A DNA stretch of 64,000 nt from Rathayibacter caricis DSM 15933 (lineage in GTDB: Bacteria > Actinomycetota > Actinomycetes > Actinomycetales > Microbacteriaceae): assembly GCF_003044275.1 (NCBI RefSeq), contig NZ_PZPL01000001.1, positions 2,170,001 through 2,234,000 of the forward strand, written 5' to 3'. The notes beneath the pieces are model-generated. The model was given only the letters and a program-made list of their open reading frames with translations. It did no database searches and was not told where the DNA came from. Of this stretch, positions 7,851-19,402 are shown one piece after another; the stretch's first letter is position 1; the number at the start of each line of letters is the position of its first letter. The translations under genes were made by a program, and so were the position numbers.

Positions 7851-9299
7851 GTGACTCTGCGACTGCATGACTCGAAGGCCCAGGCCCTCGTCGATTTCGT
7901 CCCCCTCCGCGCGAACGAGGTCGGGATGTACGTCTGCGGACCCACCGTGCAGTCCTCCCCGCACATCGGGCACCTGCGCTCCGCCCTCGTCTACGACCAG
8001 CTGCGGCGCTGGCTCCGCTACCGCGGGTTCCACGTCACCCTGGTGCGCAACGTCACCGACATCGACGACAAGATCCTCGCGATCGCCGAGGAGTCGCGAC
8101 GAGCGGCCCCCGAGGGCGAGCCCTCCGAGCAGTGGTGGGCGCTGGCCTACCGCGTCGAGCTCGAGTTCACCGCCGCCTACAACGCCCTCGGCATCCTGCC
8201 GCCCACCTACGAGCCGCGGGCGACGGCGAGCATCGCCGAGATGATCGCTCTGGTGGAGCGCCTGATCGAGCTCGGTCACGCCTACCCCGCGCCCGACGAG
8301 TCCGGCGACGTCTACTTCGACACCCGCTCCTGGCCCGACTACGGCGCCCTCACGCACCAGCGCCTCGAGAGCATGGAGGCGGCGACCGACGCCGACCCGC
8401 GCGGCAAGCGCGATCCGCACGACTTCGCCCTGTGGAAGGGCGTCAAGCCCGAGGAGCCGGAGTCGGCGTCGTGGGCGTCCCCGTGGGGCCCGGGGCGTCC
8501 GGGCTGGCACATCGAGTGCTCGGCGATGTCGACGAAGTACCTCGGCACGCAGTTCGACATCCACGGCGGCGGTCTGGATCTCCGGTTCCCGCACCACGAG
8601 AACGAGCTCGCGCAGTCCAGCGCCGCGGGGCACGCCTTCGCCTCCTACTGGCTGCACAACGGGCTGGTCTCGGTGACGGGGCAGAAGATGAGCAAGTCGC
8701 TCGGCAACTCCGTCTTCGCGTCCGAGCTGCTCGACGCGGCTCGGCCCCTCGTCGTCCGCTACTACCTCGGATCCGCGCACTACCGCTCCACCCTCGAGTT
8801 CCACGACGGTGCGCTCGATGAGGCCGAGGCCGCGCTCGAGCGGATCGAGGGCTTCCTCGACCGGTCACGCCGTCGCCTCGAGGGCACCCGCTTCGCCTCC
8901 GTCGGCGAGCCCCTCGTCCCGGACGAGTTCGCCGAGGCGATGGACGACGACCTCTCCGTCCCGCAGGCCGTCGGCGTTCTGCACGAGACCGTCCGGGCCG
9001 GCAACGCCGCCCTCGACGCCGAGGATCTGGGCACCGTCGCAGCGCTGCGCACGCAGGTCCTCGCCATGGCGTCGGTGCTCGGCATCGACCCGGAGGCGCC
9101 CGAGTGGGCGCGCTCCGACGACGAGCCCTCCTACCGGGCCCTCAGCGTCCTCGTCGACCGTCTGGTCCTCGAGCGCCAGTCCGCGCGGGAGCAGCGCGAC
9201 TGGGCGGCCGCCGACCGCATCCGAACCGATCTCGCCGCGGCGGGAATCACGATCGAAGACACCCAGACGGGTGCGCATTGGAGTCTCGATGGCGAATAA
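7851..9299 (+). CDS. cysS: cysteinyl-tRNA synthetase
   Basis: 482 aa class I aminoacyl-tRNA synthetase. Zinc-ligand Cys29 in YVCGPTV, the HIGH-type motif PHIGH at 37-41, WHIECSAM, and [13 protein letters not shown] supply the remaining zinc ligands and the cysteine pocket; KMSKS is at about residue 279. The helical DALR-type anticodon domain follows. Length fits bacterial CysRS, not the shorter MshC mycothiol ligase. The GTG start is supported by the leaderless promoter. It overlaps rlmB by 11 bases, so both are made from one transcript. Confidence 0.97.
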   Translation: MTLRLHDSKAQALVDFVPLRANEVGMYVCGPTVQSSPHIGHLRSALVYDQLRRWLRYRGFHVTLVRNVTDIDDKILAIAEESRRAAPEGEPSEQWWALAYRVELEFTAAYNALGILPPTYEPRATASIAEMIALVERLIELGHAYPAPDESGDVYFDTRSWPDYGALTHQRLESMEAATDADPRGKRDPHDFALWKGVKPEEPESASWASPWGPGRPGWHIECSAMSTKYLGTQFDIHGGGLDLRFPHHENELAQSSAAGHAFASYWLHNGLVSVTGQKMSKSLGNSVFASELLDAARPLVVRYYLGSAHYRSTLEFHDGALDEAEAALERIEGFLDRSRRRLEGTRFASVGEPLVPDEFAEAMDDDLSVPQAVGVLHETVRAGNAALDAEDLGTVAALRTQVLAMASVLGIDPEAPEWARSDDEPSYRALSVLVDRLVLERQSAREQRDWAAADRIRTDLAAAGITIEDTQTGAHWSLDGE

Positions 9300-10311
9300 G
9301 CCCGGCCGCCCAGGAGCGGTCCGCAAGAAGAGCAAGGGCAAGGCCGTCGGTTCCGGCGGTCAGGGCCGTCAGGCCCTCGAGGGCAAGAAGCCCACGCCGA
9401 AGGCCGAGGATCGGCCGTACCACCCCGCAGGCAAGGCGAAGGCGGCGCGCGAGCGCTTCGTCGCCGCAGGCGGGAAGGGACGTCCCGGCAGCACGCTGTC
9501 GGCAGCCGCGCGCGGAGGATCGGGTCGGCCCGCTCCGTCGCGCAAGCCCAAGAGCGCGGACGAGTCCGAGATGGTGACCGGGCGCAACTCCGTCCTCGAG
9601 GCGCTGCGGGCCAGGATCCCCGCGACGACCCTCTACGTGGCGACGCGCATCGAGATGGACGAGCGGGTCAAGGAGGCGCTGAAGCTCGCCACCGCGCGCG
9701 GCCTGCCCGTCCTCGAGATCATGCGTCCCGAGCTCGACCGCCTCGCCGGCCCCGACTCGGTGCACCAGGGCCTCGTCCTCAAGGTGCCGCCGTACGAGTA
9801 CGCCCACCCGAGCGACCTGCTGCAGCGCAGCATCTCGCGCGCGCAGACGCCGCTCTTCGTCGCGCTCGACGGCATCACCGACCCGCGCAACCTCGGCGCG
9901 ATCATCCGCTCCGTCGCCGCGTTCGGCGGCCAGGGCGTCATCGTGCCGCAGCGCCGCTCGGTCGGGCTCAACTCGGCCGCGTGGAAGACCTCGGCCGGAG
10001 CCGCCGCGCGCGTCCCCGTCGCGATGGCGTCGAACCTGACCGCGATGATCAAGGACTTCAAGCGCGACGGCGTCTTCGTCATCGGCCTCGACGGCGGCGG
10101 CGACACGATGCTGCCGGGCCTCGAGCTCGCCGACCGGCCGCTCCTCGTGCTCGTCGGCAGCGAGGGCAAGGGCCTGTCCCGGCTCGTCACCGAGCAGTGC
10201 GACGCGATCGTCTCGATCCCGATCAGCTCGGCAGCCGAGTCGCTGAACGCCGGCATCGCGGCGTCGGTCGCGCTCTACGAGATCTCCAAGCTCCGGGCGT
10301 CACAGAAGTAG
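9289..10311 (+). CDS. rlmB: 23S rRNA (guanosine 2'-O) methyltransferase RlmB / TrmH family
   Basis: 340 aa from ATG 9289 (GGAG seven bases upstream). Residues 1-90 are a Lys/Gly-rich, low-complexity basic extension; then a substrate-binding domain ([15 protein letters not shown]) and the SPOUT knot with motif 1 ([20 protein letters not shown]), motif 2 ([15 protein letters not shown]) and motif 3 ([25 protein letters not shown]). It methylates the ribose of a conserved guanosine in 23S rRNA; the paralogous TrmH-type tRNA target cannot be excluded. The start codon lies inside the cysS 3' end (11-nt overlap). A long hairpin terminator follows. Confidence 0.93.
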   Translation: MANKPGRPGAVRKKSKGKAVGSGGQGRQALEGKKPTPKAEDRPYHPAGKAKAARERFVAAGGKGRPGSTLSAAARGGSGRPAPSRKPKSADESEMVTGRNSVLEALRARIPATTLYVATRIEMDERVKEALKLATARGLPVLEIMRPELDRLAGPDSVHQGLVLKVPPYEYAHPSDLLQRSISRAQTPLFVALDGITDPRNLGAIIRSVAAFGGQGVIVPQRRSVGLNSAAWKTSAGAAARVPVAMASNLTAMIKDFKRDGVFVIGLDGGGDTMLPGLELADRPLLVLVGSEGKGLSRLVTEQCDAIVSIPISSAAESLNAGIAASVALYEISKLRASQK

Positions 10312-10323
10312 AAGCGTACGAAT

Positions 10324-10365
10324 GACGAAGGGCCCGTGCGGAGCGATCCGCACGGGCCCTTCGTC
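10324..10365. terminator. bidirectional terminator between rlmB and the DUF4032 gene
   Basis: Perfect 18-bp stem: 10324-10341 pairs with 10348-10365 around a 6-nt loop. It lies between convergent genes and can serve both. Confidence 0.8.
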
Positions 10366-10373
10366 GATCCGGG

Positions 10374-11690
10374 TCAGACGTTCTTGGTCCAGTCGACGTC
10401 GGCGTCCTCGTCGGTCAGCTCGGCGTCGCCCGCCTCGTCGATGACGAGGTTGGGCAGCGTCAGCGCCTCGGTCGGCGGGGCGATGATCGTCGCCTCGTCG
10501 CGGCGGTGGCGGAGGATGTCGTTCACATAGGCCGTGACCGCCTCGGCGAGGGGGACGTCGCGCGCCTGCTGCTGCGACATGAACCAGCGGTGCTCGAGGA
10601 GCTGGTGGAACATCTCGGCCGGCTCCAGGCGCCCCTTGAGGTCGCGCGGGATCGAGCGGATGACCGGCTCGAACACCTGCGCCAGCCACTCGTGCGCGAC
10701 CATCTCCTCGTCCAGGCCCTGTTTGCCGTAGGTCGCGGTGTACGAGTCGAGGTCGTTCAGGAGCCGTCGCGCCTGGTTCTCCTGGGCGTCGAGCCCGGTC
10801 AGGCGGAGGAGGCGGCGCTGGTGGTGACCGGCGTCGACGACCTTCGGCTGGATCCGCACGGTCGATCCGGCGTCGTCGGTCTTGATCGCCAGCTCCTCGA
10901 TGTCGAAGCCGAGGTCGTTCAGGCGGTTCACCCGGTCGTTGATGCGCCAGCGCTCGGAGGTGGCGAACGACTCGACGCCGGTCAGCTCCTTCCAGAGGCT
11001 GCGGTACGCCGCGACGATCCCGTCCGACACCGTGATCGGATCGAGGTCCTCGTCGACGCGCCCACCGGCCTCGAGGTCGAGGAGCTCGCCGGCGATGTTG
11101 ACGCGCGCGATCTCGAGGTCGTTCTCGCGCTGGCCGTTCGACAGCCCGCCCGAGTAGAGCTGACCGGTCTCGGCGTCGACCAGGTAGGCGGCGAACGCGC
11201 CGGCGTCGCGGCGGAAGAGCGTGTTCGAGAGTGATACGTCGCCCCAGAAGAAGCCGATGACGTGCAGCCGGACGAGCAGGAGCGCCAGGGCGTCGACGAG
11301 GCGGGTCGCCGTGTCGGGCCGCAGCGTCTGCGAGAAGAGGGCGCGGTAGGGCAGCGAGAACTTGAGGTGGCGCGTCACCAGCACGGCGGGCAGCTCGCCG
11401 CCCTCGTCGTCGGTGCGGTTCGCGATGACGGCGCCGGGCACGACGCAGGGGACGTCGAGGCGCTGCAGCGTCTTGAGCATCTCGTACTCGCGGCGCGCCA
11501 TCTCGGCGGTGGTCTCCTTGACGGCGACCACGTGTCCCGAGAGGTGGGCGAAGCGCACCGTGTGACGCGAGATGCCCTTGGGCAGCGCGGCGATGTACTC
11601 GTCGGGCCAGTCGTTCAGGCGCAGGTTCCACGGGAGGTCGAGGAGGGCCGGGTCGACGGTGGCGGAGGTGATGTTCAGGGATCCGGACAT
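10374..11690 (-). CDS. DUF4032 domain protein with kinase-like N-terminal fold
   Basis: 438 aa. N-terminal half has features of the Kdo/WaaP-type small-molecule kinase fold: VAVKETT (possible ATP-binding Lys), YEMLKTLQRLDVPCVVP and the catalytic-loop-like LHVIGFFWGDVSLSNTLF followed by AYLVDAETGQLY in DFG position. The C-terminal half (HQRRLLRLTGLDAQENQARRLLNDLDSY) is the conserved DUF4032 segment of actinobacteria. Its substrate is unknown. It starts at ATG 11690 and stands alone on the minus strand between the rlmB terminator and the sugar ATPase gene. An enzymatic role is inferred from the motifs only. Confidence 0.85.
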   Translation of the reverse strand: MSGSLNITSATVDPALLDLPWNLRLNDWPDEYIAALPKGISRHTVRFAHLSGHVVAVKETTAEMARREYEMLKTLQRLDVPCVVPGAVIANRTDDEGGELPAVLVTRHLKFSLPYRALFSQTLRPDTATRLVDALALLLVRLHVIGFFWGDVSLSNTLFRRDAGAFAAYLVDAETGQLYSGGLSNGQRENDLEIARVNIAGELLDLEAGGRVDEDLDPITVSDGIVAAYRSLWKELTGVESFATSERWRINDRVNRLNDLGFDIEELAIKTDDAGSTVRIQPKVVDAGHHQRRLLRLTGLDAQENQARRLLNDLDSYTATYGKQGLDEEMVAHEWLAQVFEPVIRSIPRDLKGRLEPAEMFHQLLEHRWFMSQQQARDVPLAEAVTAYVNDILRHRRDEATIIAPPTEALTLPNLVIDEAGDAELTDEDADVDWTKNV

Positions 11691-11790
11691 GGAGCGCCGT
11701 TCGTGTCGGAGTCGGGCGGGGGAGGAGCGCTAACGAACGCTGCCGCCGTCCCGGAGGAGACGGCGGCAGCGTATGCGCGGAGGGGGAGCC

Positions 11791-12867
<1,077 letters not shown>

Positions 12868-13125
12868 TGTTCTTGCTCCTTCACCGGCAGGTACGTGCCG
12901 GACGATCCGAGTGAATGGAATTGATGATGGTCATCGTCGTGTGGACGACGTCGGCCAACCGTCACAGTATGCCACGCGTCGGGAACTCGCCACCGCGGGC
13001 CCGGTCGCCTCCAGGAGACCGTCGCGTATCCGCCGTTTGGGGGATTCCCAGGGCTCGCGCGTAGGATTCCGGCGAGTCGCGACCCGGCGACGACTTCCCC
13101 CTCTCTTTCTCGGAGTGTCCTTGTC
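12868..13125. other. divergent promoter region, ugpC-like gene / DsbA-like gene
   Basis: 258 bp between divergent starts. No repeat or riboswitch recognised; it must carry both promoters. Confidence 0.5.
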
Positions 13126-14037
13126 ATGACCAACGGCGGAGCCAACGACCGTCTCTCGAAGAACCAGCGTCGAGAGGCAGCGAGGGAGAAGGCCCGACGG
13201 CTCCGTGAGCAGCAGAAGCGCCGCGACCGCGCCGGCCGCCTGCTGCTGCAGGGAGGCCTCGCCGTCGTCGTGATCGCCGTCGTCGCGATCGTCGCCCTGG
13301 TCCTCGTTCCGAACCTCCGTCCCGCCGAGGTCGGCCCGGGCCCGGCGAACATGGCCAGCGACGGCCTCGTCGTCGGAGAGGGGCTGGTCGCGCAGACATC
13401 CGATCCCGTCCCGGCGAGCGGCACTCCCAGCCCGAGCGCTCTCGACACCTCGACCGGCACCGTCGACATCCGCGTCTACGTCGACTACCTCTGCCCGTAC
13501 TGCGGCGAGTTCGAGACGACCAACGGCGAGCAGATCGAGGAGTGGGTCGACAGCGGAGCCGCGACCGTCGAGATCCACCCGATCGCGATCCTGACGCCGC
13601 GCTCCAACGGCACCAAGTACTCGGAGCGCGCCGCGAACGCCGCCGCCTGCGTCGCCGACTCCTCGCCCGACTCCTTCTTCGACTTCAACTCCCTCCTCTT
13701 CGAGAACCAGCCCGCCGAGGGGACTGACGGCCTGTCCGACGACGAGCTCAAGGGCTACGCCGCCGACGCGGGCGTCGAGGACACCGCCGCGGTCGACTCC
13801 TGCATCGACGACGGCTCCTTCACGAGCTGGGTGCAAGCGGCGACCGAGCGCGCCACCTCCGGACCGCTGCCGGGCACCGAGGTGGAGAAGGTCTCGGGCA
13901 CGCCGACCGTCCTCGTGAACGGCGAGGCCTACTCCGGCTCGCTCACCGACCCCGAGGCGTTCAGCTCGTTCGTGCTCGCCGCGGCGGCCGACACCTACTC
14001 CTCCGCGTCGCCGACGCCGACCCCGGCCGCGGGCTGA
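13126..14037 (+). CDS. membrane-anchored DsbA-like thiol-disulphide oxidoreductase
   Basis: 303 aa. Cytoplasmic basic N-terminus (residues 1-37, Arg/Lys-rich), one transmembrane helix (about 40-62), a Ser/Pro linker, then a DsbA-type thioredoxin domain with active-site CPYC (123-126) in VYVDYLCPYCGEFE and the cis-Pro loop VSGTPTVLVNGE. Two further cysteines (AACVAD, DSCIDDG) lie in the inserted helical domain, as in actinobacterial DsbA. It is expected to oxidise or isomerise exported proteins at the outer face of the membrane. It ends in a short Pro/Thr tail. A perfect 15-bp terminator hairpin follows. Confidence 0.9.
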   Translation: MTNGGANDRLSKNQRREAAREKARRLREQQKRRDRAGRLLLQGGLAVVVIAVVAIVALVLVPNLRPAEVGPGPANMASDGLVVGEGLVAQTSDPVPASGTPSPSALDTSTGTVDIRVYVDYLCPYCGEFETTNGEQIEEWVDSGAATVEIHPIAILTPRSNGTKYSERAANAAACVADSSPDSFFDFNSLLFENQPAEGTDGLSDDELKGYAADAGVEDTAAVDSCIDDGSFTSWVQAATERATSGPLPGTEVEKVSGTPTVLVNGEAYSGSLTDPEAFSSFVLAAAADTYSSASPTPTPAAG

Positions 14038-14056
14038 CCGCAGGCATCGACAGCAG

Positions 14057-14089
14057 AAGGGCACGTCCGGTTCGACCGGACGTGCCCTT
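14057..14089 (+). terminator. hairpin terminator of the DsbA-like gene
   Basis: A perfect 15-bp stem (14057-14071 with 14075-14089, 3-nt loop), followed by TCTCTCGTT. Confidence 0.8.
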
Positions 14090-14167
14090 CTCTCGTTCGC
14101 CCCGGTGGCAGCGCCCGGGCACGCGGCGACAGCGGAACCGGAAGGCCGCACGGGAGGCGGGACGTGG

Positions 14168-14240
14168 AGCCGACGACGGGACTCGAACCCGTAACCGCCC
14201 GATTACAAGTCGGGTGCGCTACCAATTGCGCCACGTCGGC
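14168..14240 (-). tRNA. tRNA-Thr (anticodon UGU)
   Basis: 73-nt cloverleaf on the minus strand. Acceptor GCCGACG pairs with CGTCGGC; the anticodon stem CCCGA/TCGGG closes the loop CTTGTAA with anticodon TGT; T-arm ends in GGTTCGAGTCC. CCA is not encoded. It reads threonine ACA codons (with wobble). Confidence 0.95.
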
Positions 14241-14311
14241 AGGTGCGCCCGGAGGCACCGGGACAGACTATCGCGGGCGCCGCACCGCGATCGGGGCGGC
14301 GCCCGCGGGCG

Positions 14312-14866
14312 TCACGGCTGCAGGACGCTGAGGTGCTTCTCGGCGGGGGTGGGGCGCTTGGGTCCGCCGATCTTGCCGTCGGGCCGGCCGACGTAGAGCC
14401 AGCCGAGCAGCTCCTCGCCCTTCTCGAGGCGGTGCGCCTTCCGGACCGCCTTCGCGCGGGTGTAGGAGCCGGTGCGCCAGAAGACGCCCCAGCCCGCCTC
14501 GTCGAGCAGCAGGCTCAGCAGGTGCGCGACGCCCGAGGCGACCGCCTCCTGCTCCCAGTTCGGCACGCTCGACTTCTTCGTGCTCACCACGACGGCGAGC
14601 AGGAGAGAGGCGCGGTGCGTCTTCTCGATGTACTTCCGCGGGTCCTTCTTGGCCCCCGACGCGGCGGCGAAGCTGCGGCCGATCCGGTCGCGGGCGGCGC
14701 CGCGGATCTCGATGACCCGCCACGGCCGCAGCGAGCTGTGGTCGGCGAGACGCGACGCCGCCGAGACGTACGTCGCGATCTCGTCGTGGCCCGGTGCCTC
14801 CGCCGTCACCTTCGACCGCGATCGTCGCGCGAGGACGGCGTCGAGCACCGGAGTGGGCACGGTCAC
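14312..14866 (-). CDS. nitroreductase family protein
   Basis: 184 aa. Starts at GTG 14866, which overlaps the msrB stop (GTGA). Nitroreductase-fold signatures: RRSRSKVTAEAPGHDEI (FMN phosphate-binding Arg/Ser region), ADHSSLRPWRVIEIRG and the C-terminal EELLGWLYVGRP. It should be an FMN-dependent NAD(P)H oxidoreductase working as a homodimer; the substrate is unknown. Coupling to msrB suggests a joint role in redox or electrophile stress, which is inference from context. Confidence 0.85.
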   Translation of the reverse strand: MTVPTPVLDAVLARRSRSKVTAEAPGHDEIATYVSAASRLADHSSLRPWRVIEIRGAARDRIGRSFAAASGAKKDPRKYIEKTHRASLLLAVVVSTKKSSVPNWEQEAVASGVAHLLSLLLDEAGWGVFWRTGSYTRAKAVRKAHRLEKGEELLGWLYVGRPDGKIGGPKRPTPAEKHLSVLQP

Positions 14867-15270
14867 TCGCTCTCGGCCTGGAACTCGAGGGCGATCGAGT
14901 TCATGCAGTACCGGTCGCCGGTCGGGGTGCCGAAGCCGTCGGGGAACACGTGGCCCAGGTGCGAACCGCAGTTCGCGCAGCGCACCTCGGTGCGCACCAT
15001 GCCGAGGGTGCTGTCCTCGATCAGCTGCACCGCGTCGGGGTTCACCGACTCGTAGAAGCTCGGCCAACCGCAGCCGGAGTCGAACTTGGTGCCGCTCTGG
15101 AAGAGCTCCGCGTGGCAGGCGGCACAGGTGTAGAGGCCGGAGCGGTGCTCGTCGAGCAGCTCGCCGGTCCACGGACGCTCGGTGGCTGCTTCGCGCAGGA
15201 CGGCGTACTGCTCGCGGTCGAGCTCCTCGCGCCACTCGGCGTCGGTCTTGTTCACGGAATACGACGACAT
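14863..15270 (-). CDS. msrB: peptide-methionine (R)-S-oxide reductase
   Basis: 135 aa. Reduces R-methionine sulfoxide in oxidised proteins using thioredoxin. Structural zinc is held by Cys49/Cys52 (TCAACHAELF) and Cys98/Cys101 (RCANCGSHLGHVF); the catalytic Cys122 is in GDRYCMNSIAL, and the conserved SGCGWPSFYE is present. Complete and of normal length. Upstream gene of a two-gene operon with the nitroreductase; the divergent GNAT promoter lies 70 bp upstream. Confidence 0.96.
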   Translation of the reverse strand: MSSYSVNKTDAEWREELDREQYAVLREAATERPWTGELLDEHRSGLYTCAACHAELFQSGTKFDSGCGWPSFYESVNPDAVQLIEDSTLGMVRTEVRCANCGSHLGHVFPDGFGTPTGDRYCMNSIALEFQAESE

Positions 15271-15327
15271 GGGTCTCCCTAGGATTCCTCGCCAGTTTAC
15301 GGGGGAGGTCGCTCCCCTCCTCTCTCG

Positions 15328-15340
15328 TAAACTCCCAGCC
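15328..15340 (+). promoter_or_regulatory. -10 box of a probable leaderless promoter (GNAT gene)
   Basis: TAAACT (15328-15333) lies seven bases before the GTG at 15341, with no ribosome binding site; same layout as in front of cysS. Confidence 0.5.
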
Positions 15341-15835
15341 GTGCAGGCGAATTCCGTGATCTCGAAAGCGTGGAGCGAACTCTCGACCGAGGAGGTGTAC
15401 GCCTTCGCGCGGCTGCGGACCGACGTGTTCCTCCGGGAGCAGCGCGTCGACGACGACGAGCTGGACGGCCGCGATCTCGAGCCGACCGCACGGCACTGGT
15501 GGATCGCCGACGGGCGCGGGACCGCCGCCTACCTCCGCACCCTCGTCGACGCCGAGCCGGAGCACGCCGACGCGCACCGCGTCATCGGCCGCGTCGTCAC
15601 CCGCGCCGACAGGAGGGGGGAGGGGCTCGCGCACGCGCTCGTGCAGGCGGTGATCCGGCGCCACGGCGATGAGGCGATCCTCCTGCACGCCCAGTCGCAC
15701 GTGGCCGGCCTCTACGCGCGCTCGGGCTTCGTCGCGTTCGGCGACGAGTACCAGGAGGCGGGCATCACCCACGTGAGCATGTACCGGAGCGCCTCCGCGG
15801 AGACAGCGGCGGGCGTGCCTACCCTGGACGGATGA
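15341..15835 (+). CDS. GNAT family N-acetyltransferase, ElaA-like
   Basis: 164 aa. Opens with the ElaA pattern WSELSTEEVYAFARLRTDVFLREQR; the acetyl-CoA-binding strand and pyrophosphate loop are VIGRVVTRADRRGEGLAHALV, with the later AQSHVAGLYARSGFVAFGDEYQEAGITHVSM typical of this subgroup. The acceptor substrate is unknown. The GTG start is placed by the leaderless promoter. The stop overlaps the DUF3263 gene start by four bases (ATGA), making a coupled pair. Confidence 0.88.
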   Translation: MQANSVISKAWSELSTEEVYAFARLRTDVFLREQRVDDDELDGRDLEPTARHWWIADGRGTAAYLRTLVDAEPEHADAHRVIGRVVTRADRRGEGLAHALVQAVIRRHGDEAILLHAQSHVAGLYARSGFVAFGDEYQEAGITHVSMYRSASAETAAGVPTLDG

Positions 15836-16128
15836 ACGGGACGACGGGAACGGCGCGGAGCACGAGCGCGCCGAGTGCTCCCCTCTCCGAGCGCGACCGC
15901 GAGGTGCTCGACTTCGAGCGCGACTGGACCTCGCGCTCCGGGGACAAGGAGGACGCGATCCGATCCAGGTTCGGGCTCTCGGTCGCCCGCTACTATCAGG
16001 TCCTCGGCGCGGTCCTCGCCTCTCCCGCGGCCCTCGCCCACGACCCGATGCTCGTGAAGCGCCTCCTGCGCATCCGCGACGGGCGCTCCGGTGCCCGCGC
16101 CGCGCGGCGCCTCGGGCGGCCCGAGTAG
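15832..16128 (+). CDS. DUF3263 protein, small helix-turn-helix-like
   Basis: 98 aa. Contains the DUF3263 core LSERDREVLDFERDWTSR and FGLSVARYYQVLGAVL, a compact helical domain resembling sigma-4/HTH segments and found throughout actinobacteria next to LytR_C proteins. C-terminus is Arg-rich (RDGRSGARAARRLGRPE), suited to nucleic-acid contact. Translationally coupled to the upstream acetyltransferase. A DNA-binding role is inference. Confidence 0.88.
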   Translation: MNGTTGTARSTSAPSAPLSERDREVLDFERDWTSRSGDKEDAIRSRFGLSVARYYQVLGAVLASPAALAHDPMLVKRLLRIRDGRSGARAARRLGRPE

Positions 16129-16174
16129 ACCCGCTGCTCGCGCAGACCGCAACGGAAGGCCGGCTCCGACCTCG

Positions 16175-16711
16175 ATGTCGAACACGCACCCGAAGGACCG
16201 CTTCGACGAGATCCCCGCGACGGAGGGCCGCGTCGGCGCGCACCGTCGGCCGCCCGCTCCGCACGCCCGCCTCATCGCCCTCGCCTGGGCGGCGCTGGCC
16301 ACCGGAGTGATCGTCCTCCTCGGCTTCATCGGTCTCCTCGTGATCGACGACCGGGTGCAGTTCGACGACGTCTTCACCGCTCCCACCGGCATCGCCGACG
16401 CGACGCCGGAGGTCGCTCCGACCGTGGATCCGTCCCTCGAGATCGCGGTGCTCAACGGCACCCCGACCGCCGGGCTCGCTGCCAGCGCCGGCGACGTGCT
16501 CACGACGGACGGCTGGACGGTGCCGACGGTCGCGAACGCCAGCTCCGAGGACCAGGCGGCGACCACCGTCTACTACTCCGACCCCGCGCTGCAGGGAGCC
16601 GCGCTCGGCCTGGTCGAGTCGCTCGGAGTCGGGGCCCTGGTGCAGGGGGACGAGTTCGTCGAGACCGGCGATCTCGTCGTGGTCCTCGGCGCCGACTACC
16701 CCGTCGGCTGA
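16175..16711 (+). CDS. LytR_C (cell envelope-related C-terminal) domain protein
   Basis: 178 aa from ATG 16175. One transmembrane helix (about 33-57, LIALAWAALATGVIVLLGFIG) with a cytoplasmic, basic N-terminus, then an extracellular LytR_C domain (LEIAVLNGTPTAGLAASAGDVL, TTVYYSDPALQGAALGLVESLG, DLVVVLGADY). This domain accompanies LCP wall-polymer ligases but occurs here without the catalytic part. It sits 46 bp after the DUF3263 gene in the same direction, the arrangement common in actinobacteria. Confidence 0.85.
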   Translation: MSNTHPKDRFDEIPATEGRVGAHRRPPAPHARLIALAWAALATGVIVLLGFIGLLVIDDRVQFDDVFTAPTGIADATPEVAPTVDPSLEIAVLNGTPTAGLAASAGDVLTTDGWTVPTVANASSEDQAATTVYYSDPALQGAALGLVESLGVGALVQGDEFVETGDLVVVLGADYPVG

Positions 16712-16850
16712 GCCTCGGGACCTCGCTCCGACACGGGTGAACCCCGCCGTCACCGGGTCTTCTGTTTCCGGCACGTTTAATCCGTGTTGAATCGCGGACA
16801 ACTCTTTCCCGAACGCGCGATCGCGCCGTTTCCGGGCCCGTACCGCGGAT

Positions 16851-16856
16851 TAGTAT
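16851..16856 (+). promoter_or_regulatory. -10 box of the cold-shock gene promoter
   Basis: TAGTAT matches TANNNT and gives a leader of about 55-60 nt before the cspA start at 16919, in keeping with the structured leaders of cold-shock genes. Confidence 0.35.
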
Positions 16857-16918
16857 CTCGACTCGGAGGCACGCGCGCATCGCTCGTGTCGAGGGCAGCA
16901 CAGTACTTGGGAGTGGAA

Positions 16919-17122
16919 ATGGCGAACGGAACCGTCAAGTGGTTCAACGCTGAGAAGGGCTACGGCTTCATCACGGTCGACGGCGGCGGGCAGGACGTGT
17001 TCGTCCACTACTCCGCGATCGACATGTCGGGATACAAGGTCCTCGAGGAGGGCCAGCACGTCGCCTTCGAGGTCGGCACCGGATCGAAGGGACCCCAGGC
17101 GGAAGCGGTGCGCCTGGTCTGA
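16919..17122 (+). CDS. cspA: cold-shock protein, CspA family
   Basis: 67 aa, a single cold-shock domain. RNP1 is KGYGFITV and RNP2 is [22 protein letters not shown] is the canonical N-terminus. It binds single-stranded nucleic acid and melts RNA structure at low temperature. TTGGGAGTGGAA supplies the ribosome binding site. It is followed by groEL with its own promoter. Confidence 0.96.
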   Translation: MANGTVKWFNAEKGYGFITVDGGGQDVFVHYSAIDMSGYKVLEEGQHVAFEVGTGSKGPQAEAVRLV

Positions 17123-17198
17123 CCCGGCGCTCGTTCCAGGAGCCGTCGCCCGCCCCGTGCGGACGGCGGCTCCTGTCGTTCCTCCCCGTGTCGCGTCG

Positions 17199-17225
17199 CT
17201 TGCACTCGTCACCCGCGAGTGCCAG
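17199..17225 (+). promoter_or_regulatory. CIRCE operator 1 with overlapping groEL promoter
   Basis: TTGCACTC-N9-GAGTGCCA fits the HrcA operator CIRCE (TTAGCACTC-N9-GAGTGCTAA) with small changes. The left half also reads as a -35 (TTGCAC, 17200-17205), and CAGAAT (17223-17228) stands 17 bases downstream as a -10, so repressor and polymerase would compete here. Confidence 0.85.
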
Positions 17226-17233
17226 AATCGCTC

Positions 17234-17260
17234 TTGGCACTCGGTTCATCCGAGTGCCAG
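17234..17260 (+). promoter_or_regulatory. CIRCE operator 2
   Basis: TTGGCACTC-N9-GAGTGCCAG, an almost perfect CIRCE inverted repeat located between the promoter and the groEL start, so it should lie in the transcript leader. Confidence 0.9.
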
Positions 17261-17266
17261 GAATGA

Positions 17267-18922
<1,656 letters not shown>

Positions 18923-18942
18923 TCCGACCCGCACCACACGCT

Positions 18943-18974
18943 GAAGGCGGTTCCCCTCCGGGGGAGCCGCCTTC
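18943..18974 (+). terminator. hairpin terminator of groEL
   Basis: A 14-bp stem (18943-18956 with 18961-18974), one T-G pair, loop TCCG, 20 bases past the groEL stop. Confidence 0.75.
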
Positions 18975-19031
18975 CGTGCGTACCGGGTGGCCCCGGCGGC
19001 GCGCGGACGACGGCTCCCTCGTGCTCGACGC

Positions 19032-19322
19032 TCAGGAGCCGAAGAGACGCGCGTTCGCCTGCTCGGTGTCGGCGTACTGCTGCGCGGCCGTGCCGAGTGC
19101 GAGCGTGATCGTGGCCAGGCCCTCGTCGACCTGCGCCTGTGTCGACCGCCAGACCCCGACGACGCCCTGGAACGCGTTCGAGGCCTGGCCCTGCCAGACC
19201 GCCTCGAGCCCGGTCAGCTGCGCGAGCAGCCCCGACACCTCGGTCTGGATGCGGTCCATGTAGCCGTGCGCGGTGCCGGTCATCGTGGTCATCGCGTCGA
19301 TGTCGGTCTGGTAGCGGGTCAT
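19032..19322 (-). CDS. WXG100 family protein
   Basis: 96 aa from ATG 19322 (GAGAGGA upstream). Two helices joined by the WQG turn (residues 43-45; AVWQGQASNAF), typical of ESAT-6/CFP-10-like substrates of ESX/type VII secretion. The C-terminal YxxxD/E secretion signal is recognisable in QYADTEQANARLF. No EccC ATPase or partner WXG100 gene is nearby, so a homodimer using a distant secretion system is the simplest reading. Confidence 0.88.
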   Translation of the reverse strand: MTRYQTDIDAMTTMTGTAHGYMDRIQTEVSGLLAQLTGLEAVWQGQASNAFQGVVGVWRSTQAQVDEGLATITLALGTAAQQYADTEQANARLFGS

Positions 19323-19402
19323 GGGGGAGTCCTCTCGTTCCGGTGGGCGCCGATCGGCGCGTGCGAGAACGGTAGGACTCACGCCGTCTCCGCCGCGGGC
19401 AC

